Positions 1-12,394 of a DNA stretch of 64,000 nucleotides are shown in pieces. How positions within the stretch are numbered: the first letter of the stretch is position 1; each line of letters opens with the position of its first letter. Source of the DNA: Distichodus sexfasciatus (lineage: Eukaryota > Chordata > Actinopteri > Characiformes > Distichodontidae). The notes under the pieces were generated by a model, which saw only the letters and a program-made list of their open reading frames with translations, had not been told where the DNA came from and did no database searches. Position numbers and translations under genes: made by a program. The DNA lies in NCBI GenBank assembly GCA_032718565.1, contig JAVGVS010000629.1:1-64000 (forward strand). The letters are read 5' to 3'.

Positions 1-92
1 GATGTTTTAGTTGCTTTTTGCACTAAAATATCATTTCATAATAAAATATCAGTTGTACAAAGCAACAGTGGCACAAGACGTCCTATGTTTTC

Positions 93-349
93 TAGGGGTG
101 TCACGATACATCAGTCTACTTTGATACATCGTATTGATGATCAACAGATCCATAAAAACGTCAAAAGATATTTTAATTGCATTTGTGATTTGATATGAAT
201 GTGAGTGATGTTAAATCAGTAAATGACATCGTATCATATCGACCACTGACTCACGAACTGATCTGAAACGAAACTGTATCGGCAGATGTCAAATCGCTGT
301 CCTCTGAATCATTACGGTATTGTTATGAAACTTGTGATTCACACCCCCA
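93..349 (+). mobile_element. Short non-autonomous hAT-like element (TAGGGGTGTCACGAT end)
   Basis: The left end reads TAGGGGTGTCACGATACATC. It closely matches the inverted right end of the larger element at 41316-42254 over about 60 bp. The other end, near 340-349, reads GATTCACACCCCCA, a degenerate inverted copy. I see no convincing target-site duplication, so the right boundary is approximate. It has no coding capacity. Family assignment is inferred from the second copy. Confidence 0.55.
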
Positions 350-1279
350 GAAAGCGGGTGATTCTGTAAGAGCTTCTCTTGGTCTGAAGTGTGTTTACAG
401 GAGAAATTAGCACCTCTGGCAGTGACGGCGCTAACTGCGTCACACACACACACACACTCACACTCACAAACCCTCCTGTTAAAACAAAAGCTTCAAGCTT
501 ACGTAAAGCTAATGGACTTTACACAGTGAACCACTACAGCGTTCCAGTTGGAGCTGACCATACACGGAAATGTGAATATTCATCAGCATTACAAAGCACG
601 GCGCAGAGAACAGAACGCAAAGATGAATTAGTACGATAAAGGGAGACACACACACACACACACACAATCACTAGCTGTCTCTTCTGACTCTGTTCCCGTG
701 GTGACCAGTGAGACGCATCTCCACATGCCAAGGAGCCTGTCGCCTGGGTAACAAGAAACGACAGACGGACAAGACCGCACACACACACACACAGATCAAC
801 ACACGTTTTGGTTTTGGATATATCCGTCTGATCCACATCCACAAGTGATAAATGTCATATTTACAGCAGGTGTGTATTCAGTGTGTTGTGTGTATGGGAT
901 GTGAGTAATGTCTGGCTGCGTTAATATCTCACTTCTACAATATAATAAAACAGTGCTCGTATTGGGTTTAAAGTGAAGGTAAACTGAACTCTTTAAAAAC
1001 TATTCATTATTTTATATTCATATCATATCCTATATTTCTAGATTTATGCACCACACCTTTATGAATCATATTCCCAATGCGCATACCTGTATACTGTCGC
1101 CTGTTTATTTTATTTATATTTAAATCATAACGCAGTATGTGAAAAATAAACAAACCTTAAATCTGTAAACCTGAATCACACCACAGCATACAATAAACTT
1201 CTTGTAAAAATGTTTAAAATGTACACATAAATATTCAAATGAATCCATAACATTTAACATTTTTCACAATGTTCTACAA
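350..1279. other. No gene seen; short (CA)n runs
   Basis: Non-repetitive, AT-leaning DNA with small CA runs at 441-457, 645-666 and 779-793. The open frames here run through the CA runs and show no domain-like composition. Confidence 0.5.
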
Positions 1280-1670
1280 CATAGATGTCAAACTCAGGCC
1301 TGCGGGCCAGTGTAATTATATTTGGCCCGCGAAATAATAACAAATATCTACTAGAGCTGGCCCGCCGGTAGACAGCGCATGCACCGCTATTACTACAAAT
1401 CCCAGAATGCTCTGCTGGTGAGTCAATCATGACAGTCTGTTGACATTCAAGCAACCTCATGCTGCAACATATTAACCTTCGCTTGTTCCCAATTCAATGT
1501 TTAAGCAAAACGTAAGTTTGTTTCCATATGAAAAGGTTCATCGTTATATGTGAAGAGAAGGAAAAACTTCCTTGATTGTAGACATTTTTCCAATAAATAT
1601 CAAGGCTGGCCCGCGACTTCTTTCAAGTTTTTAATTTTGTCCCACTGTGTATTTGAGTTTGACACCCCTG
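1280..1670. mobile_element. hAT-like MITE with perfect 8-bp target-site duplication
   Basis: The right end is GAGTTTGACACCCCTG, whose inverse is the CAGGGGTGTCAAACTC terminus seen in many vertebrate hAT elements. The left end is a diverged copy, CATAGATGTCAAACTC. The 8-mer TTCTACAA lies directly outside both ends (1272-1279 and 1671-1678), fixing the boundaries of a 391-bp element. Just inside each end is the GGCCCGC motif often found in this group. There is no transposase frame, so it is non-autonomous. Confidence 0.9.
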
Positions 1671-2759
1671 TTCTACAAGGTTATTCTTTAAATCCGCAGG
1701 GGAAACACACACACACACAGATATATTTTGAGGTACATTCTAACATCAAGAATGTATGCTGCTGATCTGGCGTACAGTACATTTAATTCCAGACGACTGT
1801 AATTCTCTTCTCTTGACTGCTGCTACAATATTTGCACATTGATCTCATCGCACCCCTTAGATTTGAATGATTGGGTTTGATGACTTTCAGACGTATTTTG
1901 ACTTTTTTGGCCTTGTAACAACATAGCAATAAATAACTGAGTCAAGAGCCTGGCACTGAACTTTCCAGTCATACAGGTGGAGGTGTTTCATTAGTCGAGC
2001 AGCAGCGGGCACAGCAGGCATCACACACACACACCTCACACCACTCAACTGTCTTTCTGCTCCTATATCTTACTGCCGCTTCAATAGACACCTCAGACGT
2101 TTCCTGTGATTTATTGTGATTCCCGTCTCACTTGGATAGAGACAAGAGGGGAAAAAAGCAGATTTTAAATGTAAATGATGTAAATATCAATATTTAAATA
2201 TTAAGCTTTATTAAGATATCATTCAACTGTTAAGAGAAGCCTACGTTCCTTTGAGACCCTCTTATTAAGACTTATAGTGAAGTTTTGCTGATATCAAAGG
2301 GGGGTGAATGGCTCTTGTGTAGACTGGTGTGTGTGGTGTTACATTCTAAGTGCATTCTTTGTACTCTGTAGAAGCTGGAGCCACGGTGTCTCATCACTCT
2401 GTGTACTTGTTTGTAGCTGAGATGGCGGAGTTTACTTTGACCTTGGCTCATCCAGAGTAGATGTTTATCAGACTGAAGCCCGGTTTATACTTGATGCGTT
2501 TATCTCCAGCACACGCCTGTAAACAGCTATTAAAGAGACATTACAATCCAAAGCTGAGCGACTGAAAGATGCATACAAAGCGAAAGCCATGCGTGAGGAG
2601 AAATGCAGAAAAGGTTTAAAATGAAGAAAAGTTTTGTGCACATAATTACTGATGAAGCTCCAGTTCAATATGGATGTTATGGGCAATGGCAAGGTAGAGA
2701 ACTTGGCTGCGCTCTCTTACCGTTCATATCATGTATTGCTTTAATCCAGTAGCACACAC
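1671..2759. other. No gene or recognised repeat
   Basis: AT-rich single-copy-looking DNA with a short CA run near 1706-1718 and another near 2021-2033. No exon-like or RNA-gene-like signal was found. Confidence 0.45.
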
Positions 2760-3302
2760 ATATGTGACCCTCCACGGCAAAACCAGTCGCTTGTCGCAAC
2801 GGAGGTTTCCGAGGAAAAACGAGCGTTCATGTTGCGTGGGGTAAAATTTTGGATTTTTTGTTTTTAGTGTTTTGAAACAGTGGAAGGTCTATACTGTACT
2901 GTTGTGAATAAATTTGGCTGAAAAACTTACCCTTCCAGCAGAATGTTAAAAGTTTGTGTTTTGACCGCTCTACTTCAATATTTACACTAAATCCACTGGT
3001 TGACTAGCGTGAAGATATTTCTCCGGAATCCATCTTCGTCTCCCGAGTTCAGTTAACCTAACACAGGTAGGCTATCCGTGTGGCTGTGAACACAGCGTAG
3101 GCTACCGTAAATGCAAACGTAGCCGCGACTGCACCAAGCGTCTGTGAGTGCTACGGCGATAGTCAACTTCAAAGGCAGATTTCTCCGTTTCTCACTTGGC
3201 GTGACAGGAGAAACCCTGATTTATGCCCTTTCACGAAAACATCATAACTCAATTTTGAAAATTTGCGACAAGCGACTGGTTTTGCTGTGGAGGGTCACAT
3301 AT
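2760..3302. mobile_element. MITE with about 40-bp inverted termini (TATGTGACCCTCC)
   Basis: The left end, TATGTGACCCTCCACGGCAA and onward through CAGTCGCTTGTCGC, is repeated inverted at the right end as GCGACAAGCGACTGG through GGAGGGTCACAT. A second copy occurs at 32901-33453. Compared with that copy, this one lacks roughly 20-30 bp near 2930 and a stretch near 3220. The ends recall the abundant teleost TGTGACCCTGG..ACAAAACCAGTC MITEs, known to me only from memory. The duplication is unclear because the ends abut an ATAT palindrome. Confidence 0.85.
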
Positions 3303-3330
3303 TTGTTTTATCTAGATTTTAAGAATGACT

Positions 3331-3640
3331 TTTCATTCATTCATTGGCCGAACCGCTCAATCCCCATCAGGGTCGCAGGGTCTAGTGTATCCCGGGAACT
3401 ACGGATGCAAGGCAGGGACCAACTCCGGGCAGGCACCAACACATCGCAGGACACACACACATTCACACCTTACGGGGCCAATTTAGAGTCTCCAATTAAT
3501 CTATATTGCATGCTTTCGAACTGTGGGAGGAAACTGGAGCACCCGGAGTAAAGCCACGTGAACAAGGGGACTCCACACAGAAAGGCCCCGTGGCTGACCT
3601 GGGGTTCAAAGCCATGACCTTCTTGCCGTGAGGCGGCCAG
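3331..3640 (+). repeat. Widespread teleost interspersed repeat with tRNA-like right end
   Basis: The order of motifs is CATTCATTCATT, a stretch beginning CCGAACCGCTC, CATCGCAGG with a CACA run, TGTGGGAGGAAACTGGAGC, CACCCGGAG, CTCCACACAGAAAGGC, and a tRNA B-box-like end with GGGTTCAAAGCC. This order matches a common fish repeat I know from memory. A truncated 5' copy lies at 30099-30167. It is non-coding; the 135-codon open frame beginning at 3144 simply runs across it. Confidence 0.75.
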
Positions 3641-4074
3641 AGTGACTCATTTAAACGTTAAATTTCTGATTAACTCACTACTATAGACATTTCCTGTTCT
3701 TTCTCCCTCTGCTCTCTTTTTGTAAGGTTTAAATGGAAACCAGAAATTCATTTCCACAAGAAAACGCTCAAGTTGTGCAGCTGTGACAGGAAAACTGGCA
3801 GAGACTTTGATTAAAATGAACTGAACAAAACTTTTCCTTCATCCATCAAAGTCCTTACGCCACGGCAACTGGTTGGGTTGTCATGACGACAGCTCGCCCA
3901 CAAACGTTCTTGTTTTATCCGTCGCACTCCTGATTATAGTCATTCCTGCATCAGTGAGTGTGTGTGTGTGTGTGTGTCCATCTCTCTCTACTACAGGGAA
4001 GTGGTCAGAACTGATTAGATGTTGGGTGTTAAAACCTATCATGAGCTGGTGTTTGAAGCTTTAATGTGTAAGAG

Positions 4075-5181
4075 TAGAGCCGGGCGATATGAACAAAAAC
4101 GTTATCATTATTTTTTGTCATATTGATCGATTTCGATAATTGTCATATTGTGGGGGTTTTTCTATTCTTATACACACTGAATGAACAACTTAAAATAATC
4201 AAACATTAAACAAATAAGATTTCAATTTCTACTTGAAGCGCTCTGAGCACTGCGGAAAAAAAAACATCTCCGCTGAAGGCACTTGACACTCATGACTTGT
4301 TTTAAAAATAGCCGCTGCCAAAGAACGGCAAGAGAGCTGTCAACACCTCACTTCCAGAGCGCTTTCTCGGTGCTTGTTCTTGCTAAGTTACGAAAAGCCT
4401 CAACGGGTACTTTCGCGTTTGTATTGTATTATTTTTTTTCCCCAGGCGGACATGGTCAAGGCGGGACGCATTTGTTGTCGAAGCGTTCGCCATAACTATA
4501 AAGCGTTGCATTTTCACCCCCTCATCCTCTCACCGCGGCGTCCTGGTCGCCCGACATCTTTTCTTAGAGCCGCGATTTACCTAACGCTACGTGACGGGTG
4601 CACTTGTGGACACTGCCGCTACGCAAGCAGTGTGCTGACTATACTTACGCGCATACTTTTAATCTTGAGGACTCCAACAGGTGGCAGTGTACACTATAAA
4701 AGCATCCAGTCCGCCGTTAAGAGACAGAAGAAGAGGAAGAAGTAGAAAGCGGCAGCGCGAGAAAACATTTTGCTGTGAAATGAGGGAAGAAAGATGAAAA
4801 TGATTTGCATTCGGATGTTACAAAGTTGCAAAAAAGACGGCGAAACCGTTCAGCCATGTTGATAGTAAACAACGATGCTGACGTCAATTTTAGCTGGTGC
4901 TGCAACTCTCGTAAATTCATGACGACATGCTCAGTGGATGCGTCAAGAGAACACTGAGAACGCGTGGCAGCCGTGACGCGCGCACGTAAGCGCTCTGAAC
5001 GTTAAGTGTATCTCGGCACGCGACCACTTTGCTAATGGTTACCACGCGGCTTCTTCGTGTGCTATGGGCAAATTTGCATCGTTGGCCGCGATTGGCTGTT
5101 GTCCTGTCGTTTATAGCTTACGTTTATCATCGTCGCATTTTTCTTGATAAAATGTCGAGCTCGTTTTAACGCCCAGCACTA
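4075..5181. mobile_element. Non-autonomous hAT-like element, 1.1 kb
   Basis: The ends are TAGAGCCGGGCGATATG on the left and CGCCCAGCACTA on the right, an imperfect inverted pair. The flanks TGTAAGAG (4067-4074) and TGTGAGCG (5182-5189) agree at 6 of 8 bases, as expected for an aged 8-bp duplication. The inside is CpG-rich and contains CACTATAAAAGC near 4692-4703, a TATA-like motif that could be the promoter remnant of the autonomous parent. No transposase frame remains. Confidence 0.7.
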
Positions 5182-5452
5182 TGTGAGCGTAGTTTAGTGT
5201 TCACTGTGTGAGTGTGTGTCGGGTTGTGATGTGTGTATGTGTATAAGAGCAGAGAGTGTTTATATCGATGGTGAAGAGCTTTTTAAACAAATCCGGCAGT
5301 GACTGTGAGCTCTGTCCAGAAAACTTCCTCTATAAAGCCAGTTAAAGCTTAACAGATGAACGCAGAGCGGAGACGAGACGCAGAACACACAGCCGGACCT
5401 GGAGAGAGTGTGTGAGAGAGAGAGAGAGAGAGTGAGAGAGTGTGTGTATGAC
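5182..5452. repeat. GT/GA microsatellite flank
   Basis: GTGTG-rich DNA near 5190-5245 and a (GA)n run at about 5415-5442, ending in TGTGTGTATGAC where the next transposon inserted. Confidence 0.6.
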
Positions 5453-6385
5453 CAGTGATGGGAATAAGGGCGCTATAAATAAACGGCGTTACTAACGGCG
5501 ATACTTTTTTCAGTAACAAGTAATCAAACGAATTACTGTTTCCCCCGTTACTACGCCGTTACCGTTACTGACAATAAAATGCGCGTTACTATAAGTGAGA
5601 ACACTGAAGCGGTTTTCATGCGAGCAGCGTCTCTCTCAGCCATAGGACCTCTCTTTCTCTGGGGTGTGTGTGTGTGTGTGTTTGTGTGTGTTCGGGGCCG
5701 GCCCGGGACACATAACCAGTGATGATGATTGGTGTGTCTGTGAACATGGTGGAACTGAGAACGCGATGATTGGCTTAGATTGAGTAAATTTCCATTGTTT
5801 GCCAATCAGAGGCAGAGTAGTGCGGGTGTTCACACTCAAGCACACGCACGGTCAGTCGCACACACCAACATCCAGGAGTCACAACGATGGCAAGTCCAAC
5901 AAGTTCAAAGGTAGCTTTTGCAAATTGGAAGTATAAGCACCACTTTTTTTGGCCCTACAGTATATATTATTATTATTATTATTATTATTTTTGGTACATT
6001 TGTTCAGAAGCATAATTTATATTTAGACTTGTTTGTTGACGGGTTGTGGTCTGTGCAATAAATATTTAAAGTTCTAAACCATCTATTGTGCTTTACTGTT
6101 CCACTATAGTAATGATAATATTTATAGTAATATGTTGAATTTGATAGTTGTCTCTCACGTTGTCCCACAACAACATTAAAATAGTGTAGATTAGTGTACA
6201 ATGTTTTATATTTATTTTATAGTTATATTAAATTCGATTTTTTTAAAAGTAACGCAATAGTTACTTTACCTGGTAATTAGTTACTTTTATAATGATGTAA
6301 CTCAGTTACTAACTCAGTTACTATTTGTGAGAAGTAACTAGTAACTACAACTAATTACTTTTTTAAAGGTACGTGCCCAACACTG
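5453..6385. mobile_element. Non-autonomous hAT-like element, 0.93 kb
   Basis: The left end is CAGTGATGGGAATAA and the right end GCCCAACACTG, an inverted pair of the CAGTGNTGGG type. Long subterminal arrays of GTTACT/AGTAAC motifs lie inside both ends (5488-5585 and 6246-6360). TATGAC abuts both termini (5447-5452 and 6386-6391). The match grows to 8 bp (TGTATGAC) only because the right terminus itself ends in TG. A (TTA)n run lies at 5966-5990. Nothing inside codes for protein. Confidence 0.88.
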
Positions 6386-6435
6386 TATGACAGAGAAAAA
6401 GAGAGAGATAGGTTTGTGTGAGTGTATGTAAAGGG

Positions 6436-6480
<45 letters not shown>

Positions 6481-6937
6481 CATCACGCTGTCTGATATTT
6501 CACGCTGGTTGTAGTTGTCTACTTTGATTCCAGTAATTGTACCTCCACAACAAATCTCAAAGGGAAACACCAAACACACACACACTTTCCCTCTCTCTTT
6601 TGCTCTCTCCCTCCCTTCATCTTTCTTTTCTTTCTATTCTCCATCCCTCCGACTCTATCTCCCTCTGTTACGCCGCTTCTCTCCCTCTCTTCATCACTCA
6701 CCCTCTCCCTCCCTTCCTACCTTTCCCTCTCCTCTCCCTGTTTTGGGAACAATCAGCCTCTCCCCTTCTTTACCTCTCTTCCTGCCTCTATCTCTCTCCC
6801 TCTCCCTCTCTCCTTCCCTCTCTTCATCTCTCCTTCTCTCTCTCATCCTCCCTCCTTCTCTCCAACATTTCCTGCAGCCCATCCATCATGATAAAGGAGA
6901 CAGTCAAAACTTTCTCATTTGATCGCAACTGCACTTG

Positions 6938-6972
<35 letters not shown>

Positions 6973-7586
6973 CTACACATCTGTCAGGGCTGATTGAAGA
7001 AATCACATCAGGAAGAAACGAACGAGGTAAGAGAGTGACAGCTGTATCTTATATAGTAATACATACATTATACACAGATTACAATAGACACACTGGTAAC
7101 TACTATATAAACTATAAAAATATTCAATGATAAAGAGATATATATATATATATATCGTATATGCGCCTGAGAATTGTCAACACTCAAAGCATTAACAACA
7201 CTGCAGTCCAACTACGTCAGAGACATGACATGAATAAATAAATAAATAAATAAATAAGATGTGTGTGTTTGTGTGTGTGTGAGAGAGAGAGAGAGAGGTA
7301 AGGAGCAAGAGATGGAGAGATCAAAAGGAACCGATCAATAAATATCACCTGAAAATCCCAATTAACCTGGAAAACGTCCCTTAAGTGGCTTTAAGGGGAT
7401 ATCGGCTCCTTTTTTCATGAATAAATGATCCTAGAGTTCGGACATCATTACCCATCACCCCCGGCGAGGCCCGCAGTGTGGAGTTTCCTCTAATCAGTAC
7501 CACGGCTCCACACACCTCTCCTCCAGTCAGGCAACAATCGATTTTAAAAAAAGCCCTCTGGAAAAACTGTTTTTAACCACTGAGCG
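6386..7586. repeat. Low-complexity GT/GA, CT-rich and (AC)15 block
   Basis: The block contains GT then GA runs (6436-6481), a CT-rich tract with CCCTCTCTC units (6591-6865), a pure (AC)n run (6940-6971), TATATA (7138-7155), (AATA)n (7232-7257) and GT/GA runs (7260-7297). The region 7300-7586 looks unique. Long Ser/Leu-rich or Arg/Glu-rich open frames here are by-products of the repeats. Confidence 0.8.
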
Positions 7587-8013
7587 CCTGTGTCCACGTA
7601 ACACGTTTTTGCCGCTGGACGTGTCTATTTTCAACATAAATTCTACGAGCTTCAGCGTTGAGAGCGTAAGCGCCTTCAGTGGAAACTGCAGCAAAATCGA
7701 TGAAGGGGCGGGACATATAAATCAGAGGCGCTCTCCTAGCTGTTTTCTTGCAAGGTTTATCTCATGCACCCGATCTCTACTCCTCGAAGACGTGAGTATC
7801 TAGTTACTACCACTAATGCCGAGATGCGTTAGATCCAAGTTTCTACCCATCTCAAAGATCAGGTTACAATGTTTACGTGAAACGTGACTGATGATGCATT
7901 TCCTAACTTAGCAACGACAAGCGCTGCGAGAAGCACCGACAAAGCGCTCTGGAAGTGAGGTTTTTACCCGCTCTCAGCACAAAAAACGCATTTGGTGGAG
8001 ACACGCCCTAAAG
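7587..8013. mobile_element. Harbinger-like MITE, diverged copy
   Basis: The left end contains CGCCTGTGTCCACG and the right end GGTGGAGACACGCCCT, an inverted pair. Internal blocks such as CTCGAAGACGTGAG and CCACTAATGC recur in the 309-bp element at 14359-14667, so both belong to one family. No duplication is recognisable here. A TATA-like ACATATAAATC lies near 7712. Confidence 0.65.
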
Positions 8014-8062
8014 CAGGCGCTTTACTGTCAATTGCGTAAAAATATAGTCAAATTTTGGCACC

Positions 8063-8145
8063 TTAGGTTATGTTAATTAATTTTGTGATATATATCGTTA
8101 CCGGAATATGAAATGACTTGCATCACGATATTTCACACAGCCCTA
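8063..8145. mobile_element. Right-end fragment of a GGGCTG..CGATAT family element
   Basis: GATATATATCGTTACCGG followed by ATCACGATATTTCACACAGCCCTA resembles the right ends of teleost GGGCTGGGCGATAT elements. No partner left end was identified, so it is listed as a fragment. Confidence 0.4.
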
Positions 8146-9232
8146 ATCAATCAGCAGGGCTCGTACTGAGAGGTCTGATTTACTCAAACCAAATTAAAGT
8201 GTTTATTCATGTGAACAGAGATTAGAAATGCTTCACCGAATGAGAACAAGGATTTAAAAAAATGGGGATGAATTTACTCAAAAAAAGGAACAAACGAACG
8301 CTCCAACTGGTTATCAAGTAGAGGAGACACCTTCAGACGTCGTAACGCAACCTAAAAATAAATGTGTGTACCCAGAAGAAAGCGATACGTGGGTTTTAAA
8401 CGCTGCATGTGACATTCACCCTGACCAAGCGCCATGACAACAGGTTTTTAAGCCAATTAGTCAGAGAGAGCGTAGCGGAGGTCAGTCCCATTAGAGAGGG
8501 GTGAATTTCCACCAGGACACGAGTCAGCAGACCGGAAACTTGCCCCCTAACCCCCTCATCAGACCTCTCCCGCCCCCAAAATCGGTAACTGGACACGGCT
8601 CAAACTGACCCCCATAAGTCAAACTCAGCAGTGTGGAGTTAAACAGCGAGTCAAGGAGACGTTACGATTACGACTGAGAAAATGACTAAAGCTTCACCTT
8701 TAAATTCACTGAAGAAAATGTAGCTCTGGAGGAACGTGAGAAGTGTGTGTGTGTGCGTATTGTCTCTTTTCTGTGATCGGCTTGTTGAGGCATGTTTGCA
8801 GCTGTCATGATGGAGACGGGGGGGAGGAAGAGAGTAAAAAGAGAGAGAGAAAGAGAAAAAGCGCGAGAGAGAGAGAGAGAGAGAATTTCACACTCCTACT
8901 CACTCTCCTTATTCAAATACAAACACACCCCGTCTATTTAAACGCCCACATGTATTCAGTCTCCTTCACACACACACACACACACAGGGGTATTCATGTA
9001 TTCTCTGACTGAAGTCAGCAAGGTGAAAGGCAGAATAGAGTGACCTTGGCAGCAACGGCCTTCAACATGCAATCACACAGACATACATACGCACACACAC
9101 ACACACACACACAAACAAAAAAACCACATGTGAGTGGGTTTTTTAATGTGACACCAAATCCAACATGGCTTTTCACATATTACATTATAGCTACAGTATT
9201 TATACACGTAATATAAACACACACACACACAC
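8146..9232. other. No gene seen; GA and CA microsatellites
   Basis: Mostly unique sequence. It holds a GA-rich run at 8838-8884 and CA runs at 8968-8986, 9091-9113 and 9219-9233. No exon signals stood out. Confidence 0.5.
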
Positions 9233-9333
9233 AAGCGGTTGGCCGATTATTGAGGGTCGATATTAGGCATTTCGCCGATTATCATTGTCAGTGTTTAATT
9301 TTGACCTGATAAACCAATATCGGTCGACCACTA
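9233..9333 (-). mobile_element. Truncated copy of the GGTCGACC element at 13025
   Basis: Reverse-complement identity is clear with 13390-13442 through the shared AAATGCCTAATATC block and the flanking CGATTAT blocks. It ends in ATCGGTCGACCACTA, the terminal motif of the family. The other side is truncated at a CA run. Confidence 0.65.
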
Positions 9334-9479
9334 AAATACATTCTACGAGCATATACTATACTTCTACTAGGAGTCCTGCCGTAGTCTCAGTCCCTCGCTC
9401 CCTTTAGCGGTGAACTCCCTCCCGCTGCGCTGCCACGCTGGATAAAAGACTAAAACCCAAACGATTCTGGATTTGTTTG

Positions 9480-9860
9480 TGGTCCGGCGGTTTTGACCGT
9501 GTCATTGTTTTCTTTTCCCCTCTGACAGGACAGCGAAGCACTGACTGGTAATTTCTGTGTTTTTTCACATTAGAGATAATTGCAGCCATTACGCCGGGAC
9601 ATTGCATGTTGCCTGCGTGTGTGAAAGGGCCGGGCGGGCCAAAGGAGTTAATCGTCTTTGAGAAGAGGCCAAAGCCCAGCGCCGACCCGACTCCCGCCTG
9701 CGTCATTCACACACAAAGCGGCAGAAAAACAGCGACGTGTCGGGAAAGGCGTCGTCTTCGGAACCTCGCAGCCTGTCTGATCTCATACGTCTCTCGCGGC
9801 CGATTAAAAGTGACAACTGGCTGTAAGGTCCAAATACAACAAATCTGCATTTTATAAATC
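9480..9860. promoter_or_regulatory. Candidate conserved non-coding block (CpG-rich, TAAT motifs)
   Basis: About 380 bp free of repeats with several CpGs, a GAGATAATTGCAGCCATTA stretch and GCGGCCGATTAAAAG. The composition resembles vertebrate enhancers, but conservation cannot be tested here. A polypyrimidine tract ending TCTGACAG at about 9530 resembles a splice acceptor but leads into short frames only. Confidence 0.25.
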
Positions 9861-10369
9861 GTGTGAGAAGACCAGTGTTTCCACGACTTGACAGAACTGC
9901 AGCTAATGTCCAAATATAACACTGTGATGGAGGTGAAGTTCAAAAAGTCAGCCCTGGTGGTCATTCATGCTGGTGGTCTGGTGAAGCAAGGAAATCAAAC
10001 GCATTTATAACAGTCACAAATCATCACTCACTCGCTCACAAGGTGCTGAACAATGTCGGTACAAATCGCAAAACACAAACCAAATCAAAAACAAACAGGC
10101 AACTGAGGCAACACTCGCAAATACACGCATCTACGCTGAAGTTTGTTCACCAAACCACTTGTATGTTCATTTTCATTTTCTTCGGCAGAACAGAATATTT
10201 TGGTTCTATTTCTGCATCTATTACAAATATTCTCATTAAATGAATTTCTCAAGACGCAAAGCATCAATCACAGCCTGCTGAAGCGGTCTCCATGACAACA
10301 CACCCAACCAGCAGATTATAACAGGTGATACAGAGAAGTTCTCCAGGCACAAGCAGGTGATGAAGAAAG

Positions 10370-10564
10370 GATATTTAGATGCTCCTTACTGCAGCTTGGA
10401 GCGGGGGATGAAGATGAGGAGAAAATAATGAGGTAGAGAGGGATGTGATTGAGGAGAGATGGGTGAGAAAGAGGAGCGAGGGATGAGGAGGGATTGATGA
10501 CAAAGAGGAAAGAAGGAGTGATGTCCTCAGAAAAGTGGGATGAGGATGAGGAGTGAGATATGAG

Positions 10565-10623
<59 letters not shown>

Positions 10624-10900
10624 GGATAAGGATGAGGAGAGAGAGAGAGATGAGGAGAAAGACGAGCATAAAGGAGATGAGCGAGGGATGAGGATAAGGA
10701 TGAGAAGTGAGAGATTGATGACAAAGAGGAATAAAGGATGAAGATGAGGAGCGAGGGATGAGGATAAGGATGAGAAGAGGGAGATGATGGTAAGGTTGGG
10801 GAGCGAGAAATGAGGATGAGGAGCAGGCTACTGATGACAACGAGGAAAGAGGGATGAGGACAGACAGGTGGAGAAGCCAGGGATGAGGAGGTGAAGGAGT
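10370..10900. repeat. Degenerate purine minisatellite with (GA)27 core
   Basis: Imperfect repeats of GATGAGGAGCGAGGGATGAG and GGATAAGGATGAGAAG fill the region, with a pure (GA)n run at 10568-10620. The Ser/Leu/His-rich frame of about 257 codons on the minus strand is simply the translation of this tract. Confidence 0.85.
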
Positions 10901-10929
10901 GTTTGTGGTGCTGATCGGCTCAGAGCTGT

Positions 10930-11190
10930 GCCACCCTTCGGCCCCTGCCACCACTCTAAGACGCGGTCTGATGAGATGAAAACGAAGGCTTTGTCCCGGA
11001 GCGAGGGAGTGGAGGAAGAGTGGCTCCTTCACCTCCCCGGAAGACGGAGGGAAATAAGACGCGGGCTTGAGCGAGAGAGCGAGAGACACTTGTCAGGGCA
11101 GGGAGCCATTCCGTTTGAAGCGCGGCGGCGCGAGGAGGCCAATTGACATTCCATTTAGATTTAATCTGCCACGTGATGGACAAGCGGCAG
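10930..11190. promoter_or_regulatory. Candidate conserved non-coding block (GC-rich)
   Basis: CpG-containing, non-repetitive sequence ending with GCGCGGCGGCGCGAGGAGG and then CAATTGACATTCC, TTTAGATTTAATC and CCACGTGATGG, which contains a CACGTG E-box. It lies between two purine repeats. A regulatory role is inferred from composition only. Confidence 0.22.
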
Positions 11191-11379
11191 AGGGGAAAAG
11201 GGAAGAAAGGAAGAGGAGAGGAGATGAAAGAAAAGAGCGAGACGAGAAAAACCCAAGCCATTATAAACCATCTCGACCTCTACAGCTTGATCACAACACA
11301 CTGTGTGACAGTGTGTGTGTGTGTATTGAAGATTCAGCTGGTTTAGGGTCTCTCTATGAGTCTGAATCTGTCTCTCTCA

Positions 11380-11635
11380 CACACACCTCTACACACACAC
11401 ACACACACCCCTACACACACACACAGCTTCAAAGCAAACACAAACACACACACACACAGAGCATTAACCTTTGTTGAGTAACAGCTGATGCTGCATGTGT
11501 CTCCCTGCCTGAGGGTTCAGACTACAAGAGGAATGACCCCACTGACTGTGAGTGTGTGTGTGTGTGTGTGTGTATGTGTGTGTGTGTATGTGTGTGTGTG
11601 TATGTGTGCGTGTGCGTGTGTATACACACTTGTGC
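11380..11635. repeat. CA and GT microsatellite cluster
   Basis: CA runs at 11380-11460 with short interruptions, then a compound GT/GTAT run at 11550-11625. Confidence 0.85.
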
Positions 11636-11707
11636 ATTTATCTCTGCAGGCTACTGCCGCTACACCACGCATCAGTATCACTGGTACTCCATTATTCATA
11701 AACCCGG

Positions 11708-11889
11708 GGAGAAGGAGAGAGAGAGAGAAACAAACAGAGACTGGGAAAGAGACATAGGAAAGGGACGTGAAATAGAGAGAGGGAGAGAGAGGGGGAAGGG
11801 GGAAAAAAGAGAAAGAGAGAAGTGAGGACTAAGAGAGAAAGGGAGAAAGATGGAGAGGAGAGATAGATGGGAGCAAAGGAGAAGAGGGG

Positions 11890-11928
<39 letters not shown>

Positions 11929-12358
11929 GAGCAGTGAGAGGGGAGTAGGGAGAGAGAGAGAGAGAGAGAAAGAAAGAAAGGGGGAGGGAACAGAGTGAAG
12001 GAGAGATAGAAGGACAAAAAGAAAGAGAGGGGGAGAAAAAAAAGAGAGAAAGTGGGAGAGACCGAAGGGGAGAGAGATGGCAGAAAGAAAAAGAAGGAGA
12101 AATAGACAGGGAAAGAGAGCAAGAGAGGTGAGAGAGAGGGAGAGAGAAAGAGAGGATAAGAGAGAAAGACAGGGGCAGAGAGAGAGAGAGAGAGAGAGAA
12201 GTGATGACTAAAAGAGAGGGAGAGAAAGAAGATGGGAAAGTGTGTGAGAGAGAGAGAGATAGAGAGAGAGAGCGAGCGAGAGAGAAAAAGAGAGAGAGAG
12301 AGCGAGAGAGAGAGAGAGATGACTAAAAGAGAGGGAGAGAAAGAAGATAGGAATGTGG

Positions 12359-12394
<36 letters not shown>

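Noticed and set aside
4690..4800. TATA-like promoter with downstream ATG
   Set aside because: It lies inside a hAT-like element and no coding frame follows. It was noted as a transposon remnant and not as a host promoter.
6972..7024. A 53-bp micro-exon between CACACAG and GAG|GTAAGA
   Set aside because: The acceptor is simply the end of a CA run and the segment is too short to evaluate.
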